Source of the DNA: Picocystis sp. L7
Lineage: Eukaryota > Chlorophyta > Picocystophyceae > Picocystales > Picocystaceae
Length of the DNA stretch: 64,000 nt
Direction of reading: 5' to 3'
NCBI GenBank assembly: GCA_020975725.1
Contig: QXJR01000015.1
Span: 613,520-677,519 of the forward strand
Below are positions 37,388-47,652 of this stretch, piece by piece. Within the stretch, counting starts at the first letter, position 1. Every line of letters starts with the position of its first letter. Below the pieces are notes generated by a model. It worked only from the letters and a program-made list of their open reading frames with translations. It did not search any database and had not been told where the DNA came from. A program made the position numbers and the translations under genes.

Positions 37388-38807
37388 ATGTGCTTCCCAC
37401 CACCAGGGACTAATAAGGATGCTTTTCTTTCCGAAGCTTTCCAAAGACCACATCTGTTGCAGGTGTTTGTGTATGTTGGTCATTGTTATCCATGTGCGTT
37501 TAAGTTCTACATACGAAAACGACATTCTTGTTTTCTTGTTCAGCTGCCAAGCATCAGCATGGACACACTTTGCCAGCACATCACCGATGAAGATTCACCG
37601 ATTTTGTGAGTACATCTTTGGATACTTACTTGGCGTCTGCTTGACATCTTACCAGCGTATAAGCCAGTCAAGTAGACCTCTTGGTTGCATGTCAGGCCTT
37701 TAATCAAGCGTTGATTGCATTCTGAAATACATTGGATCTGGCTCTTTGCAAGGAAGTTCCAAAATTTTTTGGCATCTGAGCCTTTCGATTGACATCTCAG
37801 GGTTATACAATGGCGTTTTCTATTGCCATGGACCTGTGCGTGTGTTAGATTCTGTTTTTCTGCCACCTGTATTCTCTCTTTTTCTTTCTAGCCCAATCTA
37901 TGTGTGTGTTACACTTCGACTCATTCCACTCTCGAGGGACAGTAAGAAACACGATGGGTTTGTCTAAGATCGATAACCAGAGGAGGATCTTGTAGGTCCA
38001 AGGTTCGTTGAATGAGCAAAGCATTGCCGACTCCGAAGCACACACGTATGGTGAAAGGTGCTCACACTGGAGCTCTCAGAAAAGGACTCGTCTGTATTTA
38101 GATGAACGGCGCCTCGTTTGTAGACGTTACCAAGATCATTGTTTGCGGTACATGTGTAAAGAGGGACCTTTCATCAACACTGTATCAAACTAAGTAAATC
38201 CAAACTTGCACATACCACGCTGAAGTAGTGAGGCATTCCTCTGTGTGGAATGCCCTCAAGCTAGGAAGGTGTAACACACTTTGTCAGTACTCAGCTCATC
38301 TTTGATGGTCGTTGTGCTTTCCATCCATCCGACTCTTTTGAGTGGCAAGGGGCAAGTATGGCTTCGTTGAAGATCCAAACCTACCTCCCAAAGCTTATCG
38401 AGACCGCGAAGCATGTTGAAAGGATCCGGAGCACTCACTATAATGTGCCTTGTTCAGCCAAGCATGACCCAGATCTTATTAACTGTTAACTTACCATTGT
38501 ATTCACCGATGCAAAGCGTGGGGGAAGATTTGGACAAGCAAAGCAGCGGAACGCTGGGCTGAGTCATGCTTGACCCGAGGCAGGTGTGGACGTGGTGGGG
38601 GAGTTGCACGCGACATTGGTCTATGCATGGTTGTGGCATCAGTGTGCAAATTTCAATCTTTAGCCAGTAAGTTTGACGGTGGAATGCTTCAGGCATATGC
38701 AAAGAAGGAACATACCCAATGCACTGCAACTAGGCGGAATGGACGCTTGTTGTTGCCTGCGAACCGTGACTGCATGCTTTGTAGATCGAGCAAAGCAAGG
38801 GCACCGA
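37388..38807. other. 1.4-kb intergenic region
   Basis: AT-rich, stop codons in all frames, with no recognisable protein or transposon motif. It holds the 3' UTR of the Utp12-domain gene. Confidence 0.45.
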
Positions 38808-39604
38808 ATGTCCAGGAGCTCCTTTGTACTCATGCTCTTTGTAGCAACAATCTTGTCTTTAAATTTCAATGGCCAATCCGAGTTGAGGTTTCGTTGTTCA
38901 GACAATAGAAAGGTTGCTGCTTCATTGATGGAAAATCTGGTACCATTCAAGGGCATGACACGAATTGCGTATAAAGTCAGTTTGGATGGTGAACGTTTCA
39001 TTCTTAAAACAAGCCACATGAAAGAGGACTTTGTACGAATACACAATCTGACTGAGGAAGAAGTGAAGTCATTGGGGCTGTATGATAAGGGAACGTATCG
39101 GTCTTCTACGTACATCAAAGAATTTGCCATGTTGAAGCGATACAAAAGTCTAGGAATCCTAGTTGTTGAGGGGTTCTGTCCGGATTCAACTTTTACTTGG
39201 ATGCTTGTCGAAAATGCTCATCCGTTGAAGGCTAGGTTCATTGAGTACCCCAGTGCCAAACAGTCCTTGCAAATGGTGGGATCACTAGCAACATTCTTCC
39301 ACGTACACGAACTACATGGTCTTGGCCATGATATGAGTGTGCCACAGACTGCATGCACACAAGACTGGCGCTAGAACTTGGTGGACGTGGACTCTTCAAA
39401 GTTGAAACTGAGATGGAGTATCTCAAATGGAACCACAAAGCAGCGAGTGGCTTCAAGTGTGCGAAAGACAATGACTGCGTAAAATATGTGCACGAGAATG
39501 CTCGTAGATTCGGGGGCACAAGCAATGTGACACATTCACATGTGAGGAAAGAAATGAAATCTACAATAGACAATTTTTGGAGAAGGACACCTTTTGTGTG
39601 CTAG
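38808..39604 (+). pseudogene. Type II membrane protein, possibly kinase-like, frame-disrupted
   Basis: The ATG at 38808 opens MSRSSFVLMLFVATILSLN, a short N-terminal signal anchor. A luminal-type domain follows with VSLDGERFILKTSH, YIKEFAMLKRYKSLG, FTWMLVENAHPL and FFHVHELHGLGHDM, an order reminiscent of a protein-kinase fold (beta3 Lys, hinge, catalytic-loop His/Asp). The frame stops at 39374 but resumes in another frame (39353-39604) with LALELGGRGLFKVETEMEYL. A frameshift or an unrecognised small intron is needed. The kinase analogy is weak; the membrane topology is clearer. Confidence 0.4.
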
Positions 39605-40459
39605 GACAAACGAGTATGAAGCGCCTCGATCCTTTTGGCTTCCCACCTACAAGCTTGAGACAATGCATTGGTAAAGCAAGTGAATGACCGCTTTGGTATA
39701 CTCTAAGATCGAGGCTTGATAGAATGGTGACTAAATTAAATGCGTGTGAGAAAAGCATTCTGGATTCTGAGAAAGACCCTAGGTGGGTAGCATAAGCTTC
39801 AGAAAGAATTCAACTACACAATCACATTCTAAAAGGTTCAGATGCCTATTCTTGACAACCAACACTTCGCGAGGAATATTTTGGCTCCCTAAGTGACTAG
39901 AGAATGTCTTAAGACATCGATCACCCTTAATGTCGAAACTATTATTTTGTAAAATAGAGAAGCTAAGATTATGACAAAGCTATATAAAAGGGGAATTCAG
40001 TTTTGCCAAAATAAAACCTTTCCCGACTGCATTAGGTAACTTTTCGCCCGAAAACCCGGTTCGAGCCTTCCCGAAAGTCGAATGCCCATCTTCTTTGTCA
40101 CAAAAATTATTTCTATTTTTAGGCATCCTCTACGACTCCCGCATGAAAGACCGGAACCAAGCGTATAATGTACGACTCCCCATGTGTCTTGCATATAGGA
40201 CAACGAAGGTATTATTGTCCTATATGTATTACCATTTTTCCCATTGGAACGGTTTTCTACCAATTGCCCAATTTAGATGGGAGAATTGATGCCAAGATAC
40301 CTAAGACATGATCCAATCATGCGACGGAATTCCGATGGGCAAGTTCAGTATTGATTTTTGAGTTGTCGGCCGAGGAAGGAAGCCCTACGGGTTTTAGGAC
40401 GTGATCACGCATGGCGCAGCGGCGGAAGCAACGGCGGGATTGGCCGCCCGATCCGATGA
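39605..40459. other. AT-rich spacer with a degenerate PIF-like terminal repeat
   Basis: No gene. At about 39995-40026 the sequence AATTCAGTTTTGCCAAAATAAAACCTT resembles the PIF/Harbinger terminus (ATTCCGTTTTGCC followed by an A-run and CCTT). No partner end was found. Confidence 0.4.
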
Positions 40460-42714
40460 TTGGAGCGCGTTCGTATTCCACCAGCCGAGTTTGCTAAAGA
40501 ATGGGCCCATGAAGCGCATGGGGAGGCGTGCAGCGATACGTGGTATGACGGCGTGGTGCTCCGCCTCAAAAGTTTACGTATAGGAGAGCAGGAGGCCATC
40601 GTTCGCTGCCACACGTCCGGCACCTCGACGGAGGAATGGCCCGTCACCCAGGCAACGGTGAACCATTACAGGGTTGTGGAGCAACCACCGGAAGAACAAC
40701 CGCAGCGCGCGGCCATGGAGGAAGAAAGACCCACCGGAATGGATGCCGGTGGGGACGACGACTTGGTACCTCCACCCACGGAGGTACCACCGGAGGAGGC
40801 CTTCCTCGATGTCCAGGAGTGCGCAACGCTCCACGAGGAAGGCTTGGACCCGCTTGGAGATGGCGTGGACGCCAACGAAGTGGCTGGGAATGGTTTTGGA
40901 GTGGTGTGGGAGGAGGAGGAGGCGCACGTGATGGTCGACTCACGTGTAGCCAATGGCGTCATGAACAGGCAGCAAGGCTATGGGTCGCCTTCGTCTTACA
41001 TACTAGAGCCTTTTCGTGAGACGGAAGCATTGCAGTATTTCATGCGCTTCTTCCCGTACGAATTGTTGCCTGATTGGACTGCTGAGATCACCAAGCATGG
41101 TCGAAGCAAGTACAACAGACCAGGTGACACTTTCTTGTCTTACAACAGAGAGTGTACACCTGGTATGTTGTTGAGGGTGTCTGGGTGCTTCGTGTACATG
41201 TTGTTGCACCCTGGGCACAGCAGAAAGTCCTTTTTGCAGGTGATTGATGTGGAGAAGGACCCATTGTCGGTCCAATTCAACCTGAACAAGTTCCTCTGCG
41301 GGAGGGACTTTGACCGCATCTTGGAATTCTTGGCAGTCAGTGTGCCCAAATACACAGCGGAGCGAGGAGCGAGAGAGGACCGACCATAGCAAGCTGGAGC
41401 TTGCAAGGGACCCAGAGGCACCCTGCATGCACTGCAGGGTGATCCTCATTGGGAACTACGCAGGTTCGGGGATGCATAGAATGCACATGTATCCCGGCAT
41501 TACACTCCAAGCTGGCTAGTGGTTGTGGACGAATCCATGTTGAAATGGATGGGCAGGTACATACCGTCCAGGATGTTCTTGCGTAGGAAACCTGACCCCT
41601 AGGCAGGGAGCTCAAAACTGTGTGTGATGGGCAGACAGGTGTCTGTTTTCGCGTGGAACCAGTGGAGAATGCAGGCTTGATTAAGGAGAAAGAATTTTAT
41701 GCAAAGTATAGGACAACCACAGCAACCACCCTTAGGCTCATGAAGCCGTTCTTTGGCAGTGGGCGTGTCTGCCTTGGTGACAGCTGGTTTGGGTCAGTCA
41801 AGACATGCTATGCGCTGCTGGAGCGCGGTGTGTACTCTGTGCTGAATGTGTAAACAGCACACGGAGGTTACCCCAACGCTGCACTTCAACGTTTCCTTGC
41901 CGGTGAGCCCGACCAACCTGGAGTGACTGTTGGCATTCCAGGCGAAGCATCTATGCGCAGGAGCCGCACCCGGATCAAGGCAATTGCACATCGTGGGCGT
42001 GTTGGTGTGCCACTGTGCTTGGTGTCTTCCTACTTCACCATACAGCCAGCAGGCACCATGAAGTACATGGTGAAGCATCCAAGTGACACCACTCATCTAT
42101 TGGCAAAGCAAATCCCAGTAGATGAGACGACGCACATGTACAGGTCGAAGTACAGCATCGTGGACCAGCACAACCGGCTGCGAACAGGTAGCGTTGCGTT
42201 CCACAATGTGTGGAAAACGCACGACTTTTGAATTCGCGAGTTGAGTGCGCAAATTGGGTTGGCGGAGGTGAACACCTTCCTGCTCATGCGTGCGAAGGGA
42301 ACAGGGCAGGTGCGACAGAAGCACTGCAGGATGCTCCTCGCAAAGGAGTTGTTGGAGAATCCGTGGATAATGGCAGAGTTGGAGACGGAGAGGCAGCAAG
42401 CTCTCTGTCTACGTCCGTTGATCGTTGCGATGGGTGATTTGGGTGGAGGAAGTGCACACTGTCTAGTGGCACTGTAAGAAGTCACGAGGACGAGCAACGT
42501 AGACATGCTGGCGAGGAAGGCGATGCAGTGGCATCGCGTCATCTATAGCAAGAACACGTCGGCAACATGCGAGGAATGCTCCAAGCCAAGCGGTGGTGTC
42601 GTCGATTGCCTTTGTGGACCAAACACCGGCCGTGATTGCGTAGCACACCATGTGGCAGGGATACCCTCCAAGCGAAGACGGAGAGTATCGGGGGAGACAA
42701 GCACACACATGTAG
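40460..42714 (+). pseudogene. piggyBac-like transposase relic
   Basis: The first open segment (to 41389) has an N-terminal module with WYDGVVLRLKSL, an acidic linker, then FNLNKFLCGRDFDRILEFLA. The nuclease core continues in other frames: a degraded VVDESMLKWMGRY at about 41519-41560, FYAKYRTTTATTLRLMKPFFGSGRVCLGDSWFGSVKTCYALL at 41696-41820 (given here only to locate it), then a stop, then the family phrase IVDQHNRLRTG at about 42148-42190. A Cys-rich tail (CEECSKPSGG ... CVAHH) lies at 42565-42650. At least four stops or frameshifts make it non-functional. The order matches DDE_Tnp_1_7 (piggyBac) transposases. Confidence 0.7.
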
Positions 42715-44309
42715 CAATCCGTCTTCCGTGCAGTCACAAGCGTAGCTCCACGAAGTAACATATTGAAACACTTAGCTCTAAAGCTTTTCCATGAGCCTTG
42801 CGATGCAACGTGCACTCGCTCAATATGTGTACACGGGCCGCGTGAAGTTGGTTGCTATTGTTCTATGGGTCGTCGATGGTCCGGACGTACAAAGCCTTTG
42901 ACGAATTCGCCAGGCGTGTCTCCGTGCATGGGCTTGAATTTAGGACCTTCAAGGAGTTTACTACACGTTTGCAAAGGCGCCAAAAAATCGTGCAATGTAC
43001 GGTGGCGAATGCACGGCAAACCTCATTGTCCTTCATTGCCCGAGATATAGCACGATGAGTTGGAGACTTATACACACGGACACTAGTGCTTCTTGCTCTT
43101 ACGACATGTTGCATTCATGACACTCCCATCGGGATACATCAAAGAAACGTCAATCCACAACACTCTAGGTGTACCACCTATCCCCATTCGAGCCCAATCC
43201 ATGTGACGTTCACACTTGGCATGGATGTGGTATCGTGCGAACTCCAGGTGCACCAAGCATCACATGTGTACATTAGAGACGAATGTCTTCTGCAGAAAGC
43301 AGTGCCATGGCCGCTGGAATTTGTCGGCAGAAATTGTTGCAATGAAGTTGCTTCCATTAAGATTGGAAAGGCAGTAGCACGATGTGGAAGCTCTATTCCT
43401 GGTTTTGTGGGCTGCCCAATAGGTGTTTAAGAAAGGATCGGACGACTTCGTTTATTCGATTGGTTACCATGTGCCGCCATTGTTTTCATGAGCATGGCAA
43501 GGTGTCAAGGTCATCCCCGAGAAAGTGGATTTTAAAAGGTTTCCTTCTCATCTCGTTTACAATAAGAAAGACTGGATGAGAAACTGAAAGTACTTGGATT
43601 GACAACATGAACTTGCATATCACTTGAATCTGACGTCATGGTGGAGGGTTGCTGAGGCTGACACGAGCTCTTTGGTTGTGCAGTCCTTATACTAGGCATC
43701 GTCCCGTGCCGCTTGCTTCGCATTGGACTTACGCATTGCGCATAAGTTGACTTAAACTTGGCAGAGTTGTAGGCCAGGTACAGCGAATCCTTGTCGTTGC
43801 ATGGAACAACACAAACCCAGGGAGTTCCTTGCATGGTCGCTTACCTCGTCTGTTTGTGCCAAAACACGAACCCATTCTTGCATGCGGGGCACGAGACGCG
43901 GTGGCGTGTGTCGCTTGTTTTGCCATGGCACATTCACCAAGAACTCCACGCTAGGCACACGCTTAAGGTCCCGGGTGGGTAAGGGTTCCGAGCCGTGCAA
44001 CATGTTTGCGTACCTCTCTTAAGGGATGCACTATTTGGCAGCCCGCTTCTTCTGCTTGGCCATGTTCATCACGTGGATTATGAATGGTTTCCACGATCCT
44101 ATAATCCCCTTTTGCTTCAATTGCTGCTGATCCAGTTCCATAGCCTCCCCGATGTACTCCAGCAAGCTATGTCTTGTCCTTGAATGTACCGTAGAATGGT
44201 CTTTTACACCAGCTTCGCGGATACCCTCCATCCCTTCACTACCATTCCATTTGGCATCAACCCGGATTTAAGTATCTCCTTCATCTTCTTCCACCCTTTC
44301 GGGGGCAAT
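42715..44309. other. 1.6-kb region without recognisable genes
   Basis: Scattered short ORFs only. Possible transposon debris on the minus strand at 43752-44231 (Lys/Gln-rich fragments), too short to assign. Confidence 0.4.
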
Positions 44310-44600
44310 CAGGGTGGGATTCAGGTAGACCGGTTTCGCGATTGCGATGAGGGCGAGTAGGCTTTCGTCCTTTGCCCCGACCGGGTGAGGGATGTGAACT
44401 CCATACTTAACTCCAAGGATCCAGCCGGTTTAGGGTGGAATTTAGGTAGACCGATTTTGCGATTGTGATGGGGGCGAATAGGTTTGGTTTTAGGTAGACC
44501 GATGTTGCGATTGCGATGGGGGCGAGTAGGCTTTAGGCTTTTGCCCCAACCGGGTCGGAGGTGTTAACTCGTTACTTAACTCCGAGGATCCAACCGATTG
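44310..44600. repeat. Degenerate tandem repeat (AGGTAGACCG ... GCGATTG family)
   Basis: Three diverged copies begin at about 44322, 44433 and 44491. Each starts AGGTAGACCG, followed by TTGCGATTG and GGGGGCGA. The first and third continue through TGCCCC, ACCGGGT, ACTTAACTCC and GGATCCA; the middle copy is truncated. No coding role is seen. Confidence 0.75.
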
Positions 44601-46566
44601 GCGGCACGGAGCAACGAAACCGACGCCGTTTTTGGCGCAACAAGGCGTCGTTTGAGGTTGACTTTGCTCGCGCGGTAGCAAGCATGACGTCGCCGGACGG
44701 AGCCATGGCGCCGAAGTGCCACGCGGAATAAAACGAAACGTTTTTCTTGGGTTCGGAGGCACCTCGCCGTTTCTTTTTCCGCGTTGTGTGCACGGATGGA
44801 CGTGAAACAAGTTGGAACGAGAAAGCGTGCAAACTAAGGAATCGTATCCAACGAGACGACAAGGGAAGAGGGTTCGAAAGCCGCGTCCATCTACGCGCCA
44901 AAGAGCACGGCTACGAGAACGCCGCACAAACCTCTTTGCTGAACGTCTGCCACCCCCTCCAACCCTCTCACGACTCAAACCCCCCTGCCCATCGACTTAG
45001 GAAGGTTTTGCGCATGCGCAAGGAAACATTAGGGATTAGGGTACGAACCGTATCGACCTTCCAAACTCGGTACGGTGTAGAAAGCGGAATCCCGACCTAT
45101 GATAAGGGATTCCCTCCTCTCGCCCGGTCGAGAAAACCGCGGTCCCCTCAAGACACCCTCCCTAGTCGATAGGAAAGGGAAGGAATCCTGATTGGTTGGG
45201 GCGCCTCGGCGCGGCGTGGCGTTGGAATCACCGGGGCGACCCGTTCGATCGAACTTCACCGTTCAAGTGCTAGCACGCCCGTCGAGGAAAATAAGCGGGC
45301 CTCGACCAATCAAAACGAAGAAACGAAGGGGGGGAATGAGTTCGAGTCAATAGTCCGACGGAAAGGGGGGCATTACGGAACGAATTGAATCCACATGGAA
45401 CACTACGTACCATCTGTCGGTGGACGGGCGACGAGAACGCCATGAAGCCTCATCGTCGCTTCGGACACGAAAGACGTTCTTGGAAGCGCGCGATCCAAGC
45501 ATCATCTATATGCTTGGTCTTCAAAAGGCTAGTCTAGCCGCCCTTCGTCGTTTGGTGCGCTTGCAAGTCTCTGTCGGCCCTGTTGCGCCGCGTGGAACAC
45601 GAGGGTTTGAACCCAGGAAACGTACAAGCGTACTCCACGATTTGAAACCATCCGGAATCCAAGTGCGAACGCTGGAACCGTTGAGGTGCATCAAGAGACG
45701 CATAAAGAAATAACAAACATTACCTGTGTTGGATCCATTCTAACAAAAACGACGGACTTCGAGATGTCGGAGGTGGGTGACGACCCGCTTGCACCCGAGG
45801 GACGTTCGGATCGCATCGTGGTAGAATTGTGCTATCGAGTGGATGTTATCGTTTCAGAAAGCGCATGAAATAAGGATTGTTTGTGATTTTATTCGCTGTT
45901 GGCTAAACCTCTGCCTCGTGTCCACGGTTGTCCAATATTTTCCTGCAGATTCTTACCCACCTTCGATTCCTCTCCTTGCCTCTCCGGATGCTACTGTGCA
46001 TCGTTGCCCTCGTGACTACCAGAAGAACCACTCGATGGGGCTACAAGATACCTTACAAGCCCTATCAATAACACAATCGGCACCGTTGGAGAACGGCTGA
46101 TCGGGTAAAAAGTCCGGTCCATGAGGAAATCCCGATTGGGGCGTATTTCCCGAACTTTGGGAAATCCAGAGCGGGGCGTCCATCGCGTCTGAAAGGAACG
46201 ACTGATTGGGGTACTCCCCATTTGTAAGGGAGGAGTGATTGGTCCTGAAGGACGGTCTGTAAGGATCGATCGGTTGGAGGGCATTTCCCGAACATGGGGA
46301 GGGGTTTGTATCAAGTGGGATTGCTGTTCATTTGCATTTGCAGATCTGCTTCGGTTCCTACTCTTACGCGCGCGTCCACACCCACCTTCTAGAAAAGAGA
46401 GTCCAAGATTTGTGTATGCACATAGTTTTAACTGCCTCATTGTGCAAAGTAGCATCCACGTGAGATACAATCGATTTGGTTTGGGAGAACGACTTAAGTT
46501 GAGTTGAAAAGCTAGTTGACGGGGTCATTTTTCGAGTCAAAGTAGATTTCCAGGTACTTCTCGGCC
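44601..46566. other. 2-kb region without confident genes
   Basis: ORFs of up to 162 aa overlap on opposite strands (44490-45172) with Arg/Ser-rich, non-family sequence. Around 46098-46310 are diverged repeats of a GATTGGGG / TTTCCCGAAC motif. Nothing can be assigned. Confidence 0.4.
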
Positions 46567-47085
46567 ATGTTCAACCCGTTTCTTGATGGTGTAGAAGACG
46601 TTTCGTCAGACGAAGAATACTTTCCAAATGGAAATGGTGAAGATGGTAGTGACGTGGATGATGGAGCTAGCTCCGATGAAGGTGTCTCATTGGGCACTTT
46701 GCATTTAGAGGAAAGCATTTCGACAGAGGAATGGCTCAAACTCTTCAACGGAAGTGTCAATATTGGAAACGATGCGCTTGCAATCACTACATTCGAGAGC
46801 ATTTTGCAAGAACTGCAAGCAAGCTCAGATTCAACAGCCTTGATGAGTTTAGGCTTGGATGGTTCACATCGGCTGGAAATGCCTAGAATCAACGACGAGC
46901 AAGTGTCTCAGATTTGCTTGCGGGCAGACTTGGACAGTATAATGGGGTTAGTGCCTCTCGAAGCACTGGCTGATTGCTTTCAATCAAGTAGTGGACCCGC
47001 CTCGGTTGCGCGCGGGGTTTCAGATCATGCACAATCGAAATTCCACATCTCCAATGGTTTTGCAAACAGCCATGATCACATTTGA
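46567..47085 (+). CDS. Hypothetical acidic protein
   Basis: 172 aa from a good ATG. The first 60 residues are strongly acidic (DGVEDVSSDEEYF, NGEDGSDVDDGASSDEG). The rest is a mixed alpha-helical-looking sequence (STEEWLKLFNGSVNIGNDAL, FESILQELQASS). No domain is recognised and no transmembrane segment is present. The ORF is long for this AT-richer zone and has biased, protein-like composition, so a real gene or gene remnant is plausible. Confidence 0.4.
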   Translation: MFNPFLDGVEDVSSDEEYFPNGNGEDGSDVDDGASSDEGVSLGTLHLEESISTEEWLKLFNGSVNIGNDALAITTFESILQELQASSDSTALMSLGLDGSHRLEMPRINDEQVSQICLRADLDSIMGLVPLEALADCFQSSSGPASVARGVSDHAQSKFHISNGFANSHDHI

Positions 47086-47652
47086 GGGACTGGATTTTCC
47101 AAGAAGAAAAAAGCTCCTTACTACAAGGGGATGGTATCAACCTGTAGCGTCCGACTGATGTGGCACGTGCTCAGGGTCTCACCAGCACCGAAAAGAGCGT
47201 CGTTTGAAGGTGGCGAAGTGGAGGAGGCGTTGGGAAGGCGGTAGCTCTTCCGAAAGAAAGCAAGTGAACTAAAAAGACAAGGGGACGGACCTAGGGGTCT
47301 ACCTCTCTCTCAACCGCCCTTGAGCGGTTGAAGACAGCCTGGCGGGGCTCCCCAACTGCCCACGTGGGGGGCGGGCGATGCATTGGATGGTCCCGAAGGG
47401 TCGTTTCCAAGCGACCCTGGCCTGTCCGTCGCATCGCCACCGTTGAGTTGCCCCAGCCCTACCTTCTAGAAGGGATTGAGGGAAGGGATTCCAAACACCA
47501 CAACCCTTCAATCCCGGTCTGTTCCGTTCGAGTCCTCGATGGGGAGGTCCCTTAGTAAGGGGCGAGTCCCCTTACTACAAGGATCCTGACCGGACCAGGT
47601 CTCGACCCAACTTGGAGAGGGGTTCGAAGGGGCCCTCTCATGGATAGGGCCT
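47086..47652. other. LTR-like debris upstream of the copia pol
   Basis: 567 bp with two perfect hairpins: CAACCGC/GCGGTTG at 47311-47330 and AGTAAGGGG/CCCCTTACT at 47554-47576. CCTCGATGGGGAGG just before the second hairpin also occurs at 55734-55747, next to another hairpin. This suggests related LTR fragments. No gag ORF is present. Confidence 0.4.

Noticed and set aside
45027-45042. Interstitial telomere-like TTAGGGATTAGGGT
   Set aside because: Only two imperfect units that do not match the TTTAGGG telomere of this chromosome.
44490-45172. Overlapping ORFs of 141 and 162 aa
   Set aside because: Opposite strands, Arg-rich and without family similarity or gene-like start context. Not supported as genes.
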